From UBA6115 sp040776985 (GTDB taxonomy: Bacteria; Bacillota; Clostridia; Christensenellales; Aristaeellaceae), in the NCBI GenBank assembly GCA_040776985.1, contig JAXGZL010000003.1, forward strand, positions 67,785-131,784: a stretch of 64,000 bases of DNA. Reading direction: 5' to 3'. Both the position numbers and the translations under genes were made by a program. Below are positions 7,477-16,165 of this stretch, one piece after another (position 1 is the first letter of the stretch; each line of letters starts with the position of its first letter). Below the pieces are notes generated by a model. It saw only the letters and a list, made by a program, of their open reading frames with translations, did not search any database and was not told the DNA's origin.

Positions 7477-9420
7477 ATGGCAAAGGAAAAAAGCACAGTT
7501 CAGAAGGGCAGCATTTCCATTGATGCTCAGAACATCATGCCGGTGATCAAACGCTGGCTGTATTCAGATAAGGACATTTTCATCCGGGAAATCGTCTCCA
7601 ACGGCGTGGACGCCATCACCAAGCTGAAAATGCTGGGGAAGGGCGGGGAGGAGGACCTGCAGGTCACCGTCACCATTGACAAAAAGAAAGGTGAGATCCG
7701 GGTGTCCGACAACGGCATCGGGATGACGGCGGAAGAGGTGGACCAGTTCATCAACCAGGTGGCCTTTTCCAGCGCCGAGGCCTTCCTGAAGAACTATCAG
7801 GGGGAGGACGCCGCCGGCATCATCGGCCACTTTGGCCTGGGCTTCTACTCCGCCTTTATGGCATCAAACATGGTGACCATTGACTCCCTGTCCTATCAGG
7901 AGGGGGCGGAGGCGGTGCGCTGGGAGAGCAAGGACGGCATCAACTTTGAGATGATGCCGGGGGAAAGAACCGCAAGGGGCACCACCATCATCATGCGCCT
8001 GATGGAGGAGGAGAAGGAATTCCTGGAAACCCACCGGGCTCGGGAGGTGCTGGAGAAGTACTGCGGGTACATGTCCGTGCCCATTATCCTGAACGACCTG
8101 GAGGACATCAAGGAGCGCAAGGCCGACTTTGAAAAGCGCCGCAAGGAGCATGAGAAGGAAGCGGCCAAAAAGAAGAAGGAAGCCGAAAAGGAAGGAAAGC
8201 CGGCGCCGGAGGAGCTGCCCTTTGTCGGGGAGGAGCCCGGCCCCGTCCAGATCAACGATGTAAGCCCCCTGTGGCTGAAGGCGCCCAAGGACTGCACGGA
8301 TGAGGAGTACAAGGAAACCTACCGCAAGCTTTTCCGCACCTGGGAGGAGCCTCTGTTCTGGATCCACCTGAATGTGGACTATCCCTTCAACCTGAAGGGC
8401 ATCCTGTACTTCCCCCGCATCAAGAAGGATTTTTCCGGTCAGGACGGCGAGATCAAGCTGTTCAACCGCCAGGTCTTTGTGGCGGACAACATCAAGGAAG
8501 TGATTCCGGAGTTTTTGATGGTCTTAAAGGGCGTCATTGACTGCCCGGACCTGCCGCTGAACGTGTCCCGTTCCTTCCTGCAAAATGACGGCTATGTGAG
8601 GAAACTGTCCACCCATATTGTGAAAAAGGTGGCGGACAAGCTGAACAGCCTGTTTAGCTCCGAACGGGAAACCTACCATCGCTACTGGGACGACATCCAC
8701 CCCTTTATCAAGTACGGCTGTGTGAGCGACCGGAAGTTCTATGACCAGGTGAAGGACAGCCTGCTGCTGAAAACCACCAAAGGGGAATACCTGACCCTGG
8801 ACGAGTACAAGGCCCGCAACAAGGGCAAGACCGAGAAAAAGGCCTACTACACCACCGACGCCGCCCGCCAGGCCGCCAGCGTGGCCCCCTTTGAGGCAAA
8901 GGACATTGACGTGGCGGTGCTGGACACCCTGATTGACGTGAACTTCATGTCCTTCCTGGAGTATTCGGGTGGGCAGGACCTGCAGTTTGTGCGGGTGGAC
9001 GCGGACATCAAGGGCCTGCAGGAGGACAGCGAGGAGGGCAAGGACCTGGACCAGGAAGCCCTGCAGACCCGGGTGCGGGAGGTGCTGAGCCAGCCTGAGA
9101 TGGAGGTGCAGCTGGCCTCCCTCAGCGACAAGGACCTGCCCGGCATCCTGACGGAGGACGAGCAGCTCAGGCGTTACAAGGACATGAGCCGCATCTATGG
9201 CCAGGCGCAGGCCTTCCCTGAGCGCTACACCCTGGTCTTAAACCGGGGCAACAAATCTGTCCAGGCCATCGCCGCCATGGAGGCGGGGGAGAAGCAGAGC
9301 CTGCTGATCCAGCAGATCTTTGACCTGGCCCGGCTGTCCTCCAGGCCCCTGGAAGGGGAGGAGCTGAAGGCTTTCATGAACCGCAGCAACAGGCTGATTG
9401 AGATTCTGGCGGAGGAATAA
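7477..9420 (+). CDS. htpG: Molecular chaperone HtpG (bacterial Hsp90)
   Basis: 647 aa, usual length. This ATP-dependent cytosolic chaperone helps client proteins mature under stress. The GHKL ATPase domain (1-~205) shows the first helix with REIVSNGVDA, the ATP-binding DNGIGM motif, and the lid/glycine motif GHFGLGFYSAF. A charged linker rich in Lys/Glu follows at about 208-245. The middle domain contains LPLNVSRSFLQ with the catalytic Arg, and the C-terminal dimerisation domain ends at NRLIEILAEE. The RBS GGAGGG precedes the ATG. Control by HrcA is indicated by the CIRCE; in B. subtilis htpG is not HrcA-controlled, so regulation differs from that model. Confidence 0.96.
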   Translation: MAKEKSTVQKGSISIDAQNIMPVIKRWLYSDKDIFIREIVSNGVDAITKLKMLGKGGEEDLQVTVTIDKKKGEIRVSDNGIGMTAEEVDQFINQVAFSSAEAFLKNYQGEDAAGIIGHFGLGFYSAFMASNMVTIDSLSYQEGAEAVRWESKDGINFEMMPGERTARGTTIIMRLMEEEKEFLETHRAREVLEKYCGYMSVPIILNDLEDIKERKADFEKRRKEHEKEAAKKKKEAEKEGKPAPEELPFVGEEPGPVQINDVSPLWLKAPKDCTDEEYKETYRKLFRTWEEPLFWIHLNVDYPFNLKGILYFPRIKKDFSGQDGEIKLFNRQVFVADNIKEVIPEFLMVLKGVIDCPDLPLNVSRSFLQNDGYVRKLSTHIVKKVADKLNSLFSSERETYHRYWDDIHPFIKYGCVSDRKFYDQVKDSLLLKTTKGEYLTLDEYKARNKGKTEKKAYYTTDAARQAASVAPFEAKDIDVAVLDTLIDVNFMSFLEYSGGQDLQFVRVDADIKGLQEDSEEGKDLDQEALQTRVREVLSQPEMEVQLASLSDKDLPGILTEDEQLRRYKDMSRIYGQAQAFPERYTLVLNRGNKSVQAIAAMEAGEKQSLLIQQIFDLARLSSRPLEGEELKAFMNRSNRLIEILAEE

Positions 9421-9435
9421 AAGCAGACGATAAAC

Positions 9436-9469
9436 AAAGGGGATGGCGCCAATCGGCGCCATCCCCTTT
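9436..9469. terminator. Bidirectional terminator between htpG and cvpA
   Basis: AAAGGGGATGGCGCC pairs with GGCGCCATCCCCTTT around a 4-nt loop. A/T tracts on both sides suit the convergent genes. Confidence 0.8.
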
Positions 9470-9484
9470 GTGCGTTAAAACGCT

Positions 9485-10192
9485 TTATGACGATATGCCG
9501 ATCACCCGCATGAACAGGCCGTCATTGGCAAACCAGTTGGCCAGGGCGCTGGACTCCATCAAATTGTTGAACTGCCCGCCGGGAACAATCACCTGGATCA
9601 AAGGAATCAGCAGCACCAGCAGATAGCACAGCGCCGCTCCCCGCACCAGGCCAAAGGCGCCGCCCGCCAGCCAGTCCAGCTGCCTTAAAATGGGGTATTC
9701 AAACACATGGCGCACCAGGGACAGCAGCAGGGTGAAGAGAAGGTAGGCGGCGGCAAAGCAGGCCAAAAAGCTTAAAATGCTGATGGCGGTGTGGACGATG
9801 GTGCTGGAGACATAGTCGTTTACCGTGGATAGCCCTCTCTGGCTGAAGGCCTGAGTGACGATGTTGTTGCGAAGGGCATGCTCGATGTTCTCCGGCAGGG
9901 ACACGCTGTTAAGCACCGTGTCCAGCACCGAGCCTGACACCTGGTTGACGGGGGAGGAGGCCAGGTCATAGTCCCCCACCCGGGCCACGGCGTCGGTCAT
10001 GTTGACCATCAGCCCGCTGATGGTCTGGTCCCCGGAAAAAAGCCGGGCCAGCGCCGGGCCAAACAGAAAGCCGGACAGAATGGACAGGCCCAGGGCCACC
10101 AGGCTGGCGACCGACTGGATAAAGCCGTGATACAGGCCATAGATCACGCTGATCGCCAGGATAAACAGCAGGATGCCATCGATGATATTCAC
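9485..10192 (-). CDS. CvpA family membrane protein
   Basis: About 235 aa from the GTG at 10192, which follows an AGGAGG by a few bases; an upstream in-frame start would run into the preceding gene. Four hydrophobic segments are visible: residues 4-22, about 28-48, about 135-158 and about 180-205. The segment order with IDGILLFILAISVIYGLYHG at the N-terminus is typical of CvpA (colicin V production) family proteins. The family's biochemical role is unresolved; it is linked to envelope integrity. The gene follows the DUF5711 protein by 16 bp on the same strand and they are probably co-transcribed. Confidence 0.8.
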   Translation of the reverse strand: MNIIDGILLFILAISVIYGLYHGFIQSVASLVALGLSILSGFLFGPALARLFSGDQTISGLMVNMTDAVARVGDYDLASSPVNQVSGSVLDTVLNSVSLPENIEHALRNNIVTQAFSQRGLSTVNDYVSSTIVHTAISILSFLACFAAAYLLFTLLLSLVRHVFEYPILRQLDWLAGGAFGLVRGAALCYLLVLLIPLIQVIVPGGQFNNLMESSALANWFANDGLFMRVIGISS

Positions 10193-10208
10193 AGTTCCTC
10201 CTAAAGGC

Positions 10209-11321
10209 TTAGGGCAGGGTGACGGCGTAGACCTCCTGGCCCGCGTTGACCAGGGCAACCCCGTTGGTCAGCCGGCCGATGTAGCCGGTGACAGGGTCCG
10301 GGATGGGCAGTTTGGCGGCTGAGAAGCGCTGGGCGTTCAGCTCCGCCTTGTAGACGCTGCCGGAGGAGAAGGCGAAGAGGCTGTTGCCCTTGAGGCCCGC
10401 GCCCACGCAGGTGTCAGGCAGGGTATAGCGGCTGTCCCGCTTGCCTCCGGACAGCACCCGGAGCTCTGTAATCTGCTGGGTGTCCGCGGTCTGCAGTTCC
10501 GGCGCGAAGAGCATCAGGGCGTCGCCCGCGCCGGTGACGCTGTCAATCAGCCGCCAGCCATAGACCAGCTGCTTTGACAGCGGGTCCAGGGTGCCGCGGT
10601 AGTCGTAGAGGTTCAGTTCCCGGGTGTTGATCACATTCAGCTTGGTGCCCGAGTAGTGCACCGCGTAGGGGATTTCCTCCCCCAGATCCACCTCACCCGT
10701 GTTCATGGCGCCCACCTGATAGATGTTCATCACCGTCAGGGGGGCCACGCCGTAGACATCCAGGGCGGTGGTCCACAGGTAGTTGCCGTTTTCAAAAAAG
10801 CCCATGTCCAGGATCATCTTGTCCGCGTAGGCCACGGTTTCAGAGTCCACCGCCAGGCCGCCCAGGTCCTTGACCAAAAGGGTGGGGCTGAAGTTGTCCC
10901 CGATCACGACGGCCACATACTGCCGTCCGGGCTTGGCGTACTGGATGGGGTCTGACAGACGGTCGTTATAGGTGGCATGCCCCTTCTGGTCCAGGATGTG
11001 CAGGTGGGCGCCGATCCAGGCGGCCACCGCGGTGTCGCTGGCGGTGAAGCGGGCCCCCGCCCCCAGGGCGTATTTCCATTGCTCCGTCCCGTTGGCATTC
11101 AGGCAAAACAGGGTGGAGCCGTCGTAGTACAGCACCTTGTCCCCAAAGGGGGTCACCTGCTGGGACACCACGCAGCGCAGTTTCCTGGCGGTCAGCTGCC
11201 GGGGGCCGCCCCCGAATATGCCCAGGACATAGAGAATCAGCAGCAGCACGACAACAATGGCGCCAATGGCCAGATATATCCTTATCCTGCTTCCGCGCTC
11301 CCCGGTCTGATCCATTCCCAT
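10209..11321 (-). CDS. DUF5711 family membrane-anchored beta-propeller-like protein
   Basis: 370 aa. A short cytoplasmic N-terminus, one transmembrane helix at about 15-36 (IYLAIGAIVVVLLLILYVLG), then a long extracytoplasmic part. The latter has repeated strands such as GDKVLYYDGSTLFCLNANG, LHILDQKGHATY and SLFAFSSGSVYKAEL, like the blades of a PQQ/WD-type propeller. DUF5711 proteins are seen next to CvpA in Clostridia; no function is established. The call rests on architecture and neighbourhood. The gene starts about 55 bp after the chorismate mutase gene ends, on the same strand. Confidence 0.7.
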   Translation of the reverse strand: MGMDQTGERGSRIRIYLAIGAIVVVLLLILYVLGIFGGGPRQLTARKLRCVVSQQVTPFGDKVLYYDGSTLFCLNANGTEQWKYALGAGARFTASDTAVAAWIGAHLHILDQKGHATYNDRLSDPIQYAKPGRQYVAVVIGDNFSPTLLVKDLGGLAVDSETVAYADKMILDMGFFENGNYLWTTALDVYGVAPLTVMNIYQVGAMNTGEVDLGEEIPYAVHYSGTKLNVINTRELNLYDYRGTLDPLSKQLVYGWRLIDSVTGAGDALMLFAPELQTADTQQITELRVLSGGKRDSRYTLPDTCVGAGLKGNSLFAFSSGSVYKAELNAQRFSAAKLPIPDPVTGYIGRLTNGVALVNAGQEVYAVTLP

Positions 11322-11377
11322 CCTCCCTTGCTCCAGTGCCTGCTGAATTATAAGCCCGGAAGGGGGCTTTGGTCAAT

Positions 11378-11653
11378 TTATTGCGATAAACCCTGCCGCC
11401 GTCTCTCCTGGCGCTGGCGGCTGATTTCAAACAGGCGCTCATACACTGAAGAGACATCCGCCTGGAAGGCATTGTCACAGCCTTCCATCAGGCGGGCGAT
11501 GATGGCGGCTTCCCTGGCGGGGTCATAGACGGCCAGGCTGTGCGCTGCCTTGTAGTCGGACACGGCGTCCACCACCTGAAAGCGTTCCGCCAGAAGTGCC
11601 GTGATTTGCTGATCCAGCTGGTCAATTCTCTCCCGGGCTTGCGTTAAATCCAT
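11378..11653 (-). CDS. Chorismate mutase (AroQ class)
   Basis: 91 aa from the ATG at 11653, preceded by AAAGGAAG. It converts chorismate to prephenate for phenylalanine and tyrosine synthesis. The helical AroQ signature is present: ARERIDQLDQQITALLAERFQVVDAV (shown in part, residues 5-30) with the active-site Arg, then YKAAHSLAVYDPAREAAIIARL. It is a free-standing domain rather than a fusion to DAHP synthase or prephenate dehydratase. No other aromatic biosynthesis gene is nearby. A promoter lies at 11722-11750. Confidence 0.85.
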   Translation of the reverse strand: MDLTQARERIDQLDQQITALLAERFQVVDAVSDYKAAHSLAVYDPAREAAIIARLMEGCDNAFQADVSSVYERLFEISRQRQERRRQGLSQ

Positions 11654-11721
11654 GTTGTCAGGCTTCCTTTCTGCCAGGCAAGGGTGCAAGAAGGTGTCTG
11701 GTTCTTAAACTTATTGACAGT

Positions 11722-11750
11722 ATTATGCCCGATCATCGAGGGGATCACAA
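11722..11750 (-). promoter_or_regulatory. Putative promoter of chorismate mutase gene
   Basis: Minus strand TTGTGA (11750-11745) and CATAAT (11727-11722) with a 17-bp spacer. Confidence 0.5.
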
Positions 11751-11783
11751 GAAGAAAAGGGAGCCTCTCATTCAGAGGCTCCC
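11748..11783 (-). terminator. Terminator after release-factor-like gene
   Basis: GGGAGCCTCT and AGAGGCTCCC form a perfect 10-bp stem (11759-11783) followed on the minus strand by TTTTCTTCTT. Confidence 0.85.
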
Positions 11784-11800
11784 AGATGTAAGGGAATCTA

Positions 11801-12877
11801 TCAGTAGCGCAGCACGGCCACAAAGCCGCCCAGCAGCGCCAGGGCATCCCAGTCCAGGGAATAGAGGGTGCCGCCGTTCATCAGCACCTGCTCGGCTGCC
11901 TTGTCCAGGGCTTTGCTTTCGCTCTCCCGGGGCCTGTCCGGCAGGATCAGCAGTTCCACCCTGCCCTCCTGGGCGGCGGTTCTGATTTCGCCCAGGTCCA
12001 GCAGGATCTTGTTTTCCTTGCGCTTGTTGCTGATCCGGGTGCGCAGGGCGTCCAGCTCCTTTTCCAGATAAGGGCGGAGGATGTCCCGGGCTTTCACATA
12101 CAGGTCCCTGGGATCAATGGAATCCATCGGTTTCTTGATGGGGTCCAGGTAGAAATTGCCCTTGGCCAGCTGCTGATATTCATTCACATTGCTTTCGGTG
12201 CCCACCAGGATCATGGGCAGGCCTGTGTCCCGGTGCAGCTTGGTGAAGGCGCCGTCCAGGTAGCGGAAGTATTTCTCCCGGTCCTTGGCCACCTCTTCTG
12301 CCCGGGCGCGGTGCCCGTGATGGGTGCCGGCAATCCCGGAATAGCTGCCCACATTCAGGTTGGAATTGGCGTCAAAGTCGTCAAACAGCTCGGGGAAGGA
12401 GGCTTTGACTTCCGGCAGTTCCACCTGCTCCAGGCCCTCCCGGCTGACCTGGAAGATGGAGAAGCGGTCCCGGCTGATGTCGGTCAGGTAGGCCTGGCCA
12501 ATGGACTGCAGCATGGGATAGATGGGGGGCAGATGATAGTGCTTGCCCACATAGTGGAGCGGGCCCACCGGGGCGTCCAGCATGAAGGTGGCAACACGGC
12601 CGCCGCCTGCCAGGACGGCCAGGCCCTCGGTGGTGTGATTCCAGAAATCATCATCATCAAGCAGGCCCTGAAGCGCTGTGAAGGTGTCCTGCCATTCCCG
12701 GCGGGGGTATTTGGCGTCCAGCAGCGTTTCCACTTCCTGCAGTTTGTTTTTATAGTTGATGGGGTCCTGCTTGTTGTCAGGAAAGGCCCGGTGGGTGGGA
12801 ATGAAGATGGACACCCGGGGCGGCTGCGCCTTGAGCAGTTCTGCCATCAAAGCATCGCGTTTTTTAATATCAATCAT
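11801..12877 (-). CDS. Bacterial archaeo-eukaryotic release factor family protein (baeRF-like)
   Basis: About 358 aa from the ATG at 12877, which follows GGAGGAG. N-terminal region: VSIFIPTHRAFPDNKQDPINYKN. Middle region: a conserved RFSIFQVSREGLEQVELP strand-turn, then a GTHHGHRAR segment and a helix with DREKYFRYLDGAF. C-terminal region: an L7Ae/eRF1 domain 3-like end (VELLILPDRP ... GGTLYSLDWDAL). This matches the baeRF families, predicted distant relatives of eRF1 that act on ribosomes or stalled translation. The role is inferred from fold only. It is monocistronic, between a terminator and the nrdB terminator. Confidence 0.65.
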   Translation of the reverse strand: MIDIKKRDALMAELLKAQPPRVSIFIPTHRAFPDNKQDPINYKNKLQEVETLLDAKYPRREWQDTFTALQGLLDDDDFWNHTTEGLAVLAGGGRVATFMLDAPVGPLHYVGKHYHLPPIYPMLQSIGQAYLTDISRDRFSIFQVSREGLEQVELPEVKASFPELFDDFDANSNLNVGSYSGIAGTHHGHRARAEEVAKDREKYFRYLDGAFTKLHRDTGLPMILVGTESNVNEYQQLAKGNFYLDPIKKPMDSIDPRDLYVKARDILRPYLEKELDALRTRISNKRKENKILLDLGEIRTAAQEGRVELLILPDRPRESESKALDKAAEQVLMNGGTLYSLDWDALALLGGFVAVLRY

Positions 12878-12932
12878 AAGCTCCTCCTTCTTTGCACAGT
12901 GTGAAATTGATCCATACATTGTATATACCCAG

Positions 12933-12964
12933 AAAAAAGGGAGGCGCCGTATCAGGCGCCTCCC
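12933..12964 (-). terminator. Terminator of nrdB
   Basis: GGGAGGCGCC / GGCGCCTCCC, 10-bp stem with a 6-nt loop, followed by TTTTTT on the minus strand. Confidence 0.9.
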
Positions 12965-12986
12965 AACAGGATTGATTTACCTGTGC

Positions 12987-14030
12987 TTACAGATCGTCCA
13001 CCAGGGCGCTGGACTTGGCGTAGGCGGTGCTGCGGGCCTCAAAGAAGTCCGTCTTGATCATGTTGGCGTTGGAGTACTGGCTGACCCACTTCATGGTGTC
13101 CGGCTCCTTGTCAAAGCCCTCATAAATGGGTTCCAGGCCGATGTTGGTGGCCCTCAGGTTCCCCAGGTATTTGATGTAGTCAGACACCATCTGCCCGGTC
13201 AGACCCTGGATCTCTTCCCCGATGGCGTACTGCCCCCAGGCGATTTCCTGCTCGCAGCCCTCCCGGATCATTTCCCGGTACATGGTTTTCATCTCCGGGG
13301 TGAAGAGGGAAGGCACTTCCTTTTCCAGCTCCGTGATGATGTTTTTGAACAGGTAGAGGTGGGTGGCCTCGTCCCGGTTGATGTAGCGGATCTGCTGAAC
13401 ACTGCCCGGCATCCGGTTGTTGCGGCCCAGGTTGTAGAAGAACATGAAGCCGGAGTAGAAGTAGACCCCTTCCAGGATGTAGTTGCCCATCACAGCTCGC
13501 ATGAAGTTGACAAGGGACTTGTCCTCCTGGAAGGCGTTGTAGATGTCCCCGATGAAGGTGTTGCGCCTGAGCAGATGCTCGTCATCCTTCCACTGGAACA
13601 GGACCGCGTCCCGCTCATGGGGCTCGCAGATGGAGTCTAGCATGTAGGAGTAGCTCTGAGAGTGGATGGCTTCCTGATAGGTCTGGATGCAGATGCAGAG
13701 GTTGACCTCGTTGGCGGTGATGTAGTCGCCGATGTTGGGGAGGTTGGCGGTCTGGATGCTGTCCAGGAAAATGAGGAAGGAAAGCACCTTGTCATAGGCC
13801 CTGCGCTCGGCTGGCGGCAGATGGGGATACTGCTTCTTGTCGGTGGCCAGGTTGATTTCCTCCGGAATCCAGAAGTTGTTCATGGCCTGACGGTACCAGG
13901 GGCTGACCCACTGGTATTTCATGTTGTTGAAGTCGTTCAGGTTGGTGGTGTTGCCGCCGATCATCTGGCGCAGGTGCACCTCTGTGTCCCCTTTGGGGTT
14001 GAACAGAGGTTTTTTGATCAGTTCCGCCAT
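12987..14030 (-). CDS. nrdB: Ribonucleoside-diphosphate reductase, beta subunit (class Ia-type R2)
   Basis: About 347 aa. It holds the di-metal centre and tyrosyl radical that starts ribonucleotide reduction in the alpha subunit. Metal ligands and the radical site are visible: FLDSIQTANLPNIG (Asp), then QEAIHSQSYSYM, where E-x-x-H-x-x-x-Y gives the ligands Glu/His and the radical tyrosine, and later LEGVYFYSGF and RDEATHLYLF. Since the tyrosine is conserved this is not a class Ic-type protein. The ATG at 14030 has the best spacing to GGAGGA; an adjacent ATG at 14033 is possible. Its partner nrdA is 6 kb away on the other strand. No NrdI gene or clear NrdR box was seen close by. Confidence 0.93.
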   Translation of the reverse strand: MAELIKKPLFNPKGDTEVHLRQMIGGNTTNLNDFNNMKYQWVSPWYRQAMNNFWIPEEINLATDKKQYPHLPPAERRAYDKVLSFLIFLDSIQTANLPNIGDYITANEVNLCICIQTYQEAIHSQSYSYMLDSICEPHERDAVLFQWKDDEHLLRRNTFIGDIYNAFQEDKSLVNFMRAVMGNYILEGVYFYSGFMFFYNLGRNNRMPGSVQQIRYINRDEATHLYLFKNIITELEKEVPSLFTPEMKTMYREMIREGCEQEIAWGQYAIGEEIQGLTGQMVSDYIKYLGNLRATNIGLEPIYEGFDKEPDTMKWVSQYSNANMIKTDFFEARSTAYAKSSALVDDL

Positions 14031-14119
14031 CATATCCTCCTCATTTTCCCGCTTTTCGGGGGCTTCCACTCAGAAAGCCCCCAAAGTCCTTTGTGTTATT
14101 GCTTACATGATACCATGTT

Positions 14120-16105
14120 TTACTGCAGTTTGCTGGTGGCCACAAAACCGCGGGCCGGCTGGTTGTTCACGGTGGTTTCCACATAGGTCCAGTGGTTGTC
14201 ATCCCCAGTGTAGGCAAGGGCCGTGACCGGGGTGCCGGCGGGAAGAACGGCCAGGCGTCCGTCCAAAGGCTTCATGATGGGGTCGTCGGTGAGGTTGCCC
14301 TCGGCATTCATGGTCATCGGGACGCTGGAAAGGCGGAGGGCGCCCACCGTCACATCAGCGGGCACAGCGGACTGGTCCACATAGCCGATGCGGTAGAGAT
14401 TGTCGCCATAGCCGTAGCCAATGAGCGCCCAGCCATCCACCACGCCATAGATGCGGCAGCGGCCTCTGGACACATGGGCCTGACCGCCTGCTGCCCGCAG
14501 GTAGTTGGTTCCGGGCCCGGTGTAGACATCAAAGGCGCCGGTGAGGGCGGAAGTCTTGAAGTTGGGCAGCGGCTGCAGGCTGACCGGGGGCGGGGTGGGC
14601 TCTTCCGTCGGTTCCGCGGTGGGTTCAGCAGTAGGTTCAGCAGTGGGCTCCGCGGTGGGTTCCGCAGTCGGTTCGGCTGTGGGTTCCGCGGTTTCCGTAG
14701 GTTCAGTGGTGGGTTCCGCGGTTTCTGTTGGATCTGCGGAAGGCACAGGGCTGGGGGAAGGGGTCGGCGTGGGCGTGACCACCACAGCCGCCTTGTAGAT
14801 GAAGGTGACGCTGGGCGGGGTCACGCTGCTGTCTGCGCCCACGGTCACGGTGACGCTGCGCTCACTCTGCAGGGTGTAGCCTTCCGGCACCAGGGCATCG
14901 TTGGCAGTGATGACATTCTCGCCCTGGGTGACCTTCTGGTTTTCATTGTGAAGGGGATTGTTGTCGGTGTCCACGTAGTGGACCGGCAGGTCCGCCGTGG
15001 CGGGCGCCTTGAAGGTGAAGGTGACAGAGGGGGGCGTGGCCACGCCGTCGGCGCTCACCTGGACGGTGACGCTGCCGGGTCCCTGCAGGGTAAAGCCATC
15101 CGGCACATAGCTGGTGTTGGCGGTCACGGTGTGGCTGCCCTGGGCCATGTTGATCTGATCGGTTTTGAAGGTTTCCCCTTCGGTGCTGACATAGTTGACG
15201 GGCACCATCACCGTCACCGGCGCCTTGCGGTAGACAAAGCTGATGACGGCGGGGTTGGCCACGCCGCCAGCGGACACGGTGACGCTGACCGTCCTGACGC
15301 TGGTGAGGGTGTAGCCCTCCGGCACCAGGGAGTCATTGGCGGAAACCTGGGTGATGCCCTGGGGCAGGGTGACGGTTTGACTGGTGATCAGCTTGTTGTC
15401 CGTATCCAGGTAGTTGACGGTGATGTTGGCGGTGACAGGCGGCGTCTCCTTATAATAGGTGAAGGTGACAGAAGGGGGCGTGGCGCGGCTGTCAGCGCTG
15501 ACGGTGACCAGCACCTGGGTCTGCCCGGTAAGGAAATAGCCGGCGGGCACACGGGAGGGATTGGGACGCACGGTGGTGCGGCCCTCAGCCAGGGGGAGGA
15601 CATCGGTAAACAGCCGCTCCCCGGTGGTGCTCATGTAATAGACCGGCACGTTCACAATCACCGGCGGCCTGACGGTGGGGCTTGGGGTGACATCCACCGG
15701 CGCAAACACCACATTGGGGTCCTGATACAGCTTGGTGAGGGTTTTCACCCCGGCGATGCCATCCTGGGTCAGCTTGTTATAGTACTGGAAGCGCTCCACC
15801 GCCCGCTTGGTCTGCTGGCCGTAGATGCCGTCCACAGCGCCAGTCAGATAGCCCAATTCCTTTAGGCGCAGCTGCATCACGCGCACGTTCTCGCCCCGGT
15901 CGCCCACATACAGCGTGGTCATCCTGGGGGTGGAGGTGGGCACAGGCGCCGGGGTGCTGGTGATATAGACCGGCGTGGGGCTGATGGTGACCACCGGCGT
16001 GGGGGTCTGGAACTGGGTGGGCATGGGGGTGAGGGCAGGCAGCTGAGACACCCCCGAGGTCAGTAAAACGGTCATATAGACCAACAGTGTTTTCAACAGA
16101 TCCAT
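14120..16105 (-). CDS. Exported peptidoglycan-binding / MucBP-repeat surface protein
   Basis: About 661 aa. The N-terminus is hydrophobic (LLKTLLVYMTVLLTSG) and likely a signal or anchor, then a Pro/Thr-rich stretch. A PG_binding_1 domain lies at about 65-122 (GDRGENVRVMQLRLKELGY, then GIYGQQTKRAVERFQ). Four beta-rich repeats of about 70 residues follow (around 150-440), each with a VPVNYVSTEGE- or HYVDTDNN-like start and ending in TPPSVTF: MucBP-type mucin-binding modules. A TEP/TAEP low-complexity linker (about 455-515) precedes a C-terminal SH3-like region. There is no LPXTG motif. The ATG at 16105 follows AAGGAG by 8 nt. Probably surface or wall attached; ligand unknown. Confidence 0.75.
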   Translation of the reverse strand: MDLLKTLLVYMTVLLTSGVSQLPALTPMPTQFQTPTPVVTISPTPVYITSTPAPVPTSTPRMTTLYVGDRGENVRVMQLRLKELGYLTGAVDGIYGQQTKRAVERFQYYNKLTQDGIAGVKTLTKLYQDPNVVFAPVDVTPSPTVRPPVIVNVPVYYMSTTGERLFTDVLPLAEGRTTVRPNPSRVPAGYFLTGQTQVLVTVSADSRATPPSVTFTYYKETPPVTANITVNYLDTDNKLITSQTVTLPQGITQVSANDSLVPEGYTLTSVRTVSVTVSAGGVANPAVISFVYRKAPVTVMVPVNYVSTEGETFKTDQINMAQGSHTVTANTSYVPDGFTLQGPGSVTVQVSADGVATPPSVTFTFKAPATADLPVHYVDTDNNPLHNENQKVTQGENVITANDALVPEGYTLQSERSVTVTVGADSSVTPPSVTFIYKAAVVVTPTPTPSPSPVPSADPTETAEPTTEPTETAEPTAEPTAEPTAEPTAEPTAEPTAEPTEEPTPPPVSLQPLPNFKTSALTGAFDVYTGPGTNYLRAAGGQAHVSRGRCRIYGVVDGWALIGYGYGDNLYRIGYVDQSAVPADVTVGALRLSSVPMTMNAEGNLTDDPIMKPLDGRLAVLPAGTPVTALAYTGDDNHWTYVETTVNNQPARGFVATSKLQ

Positions 16106-16165
16106 CTCGTTCACTCCTTTTTGTCGAAGCTGTCTTCAACCATCAAACGATTGATGGAGGGGGTT

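Noticed and set aside
14102..14119. Palindrome-like ACATG-N4-CATGT upstream of nrdB as an NrdR box
   Set aside because: It lacks the ATAT core and overlaps the end of the upstream gene; too weak to call.
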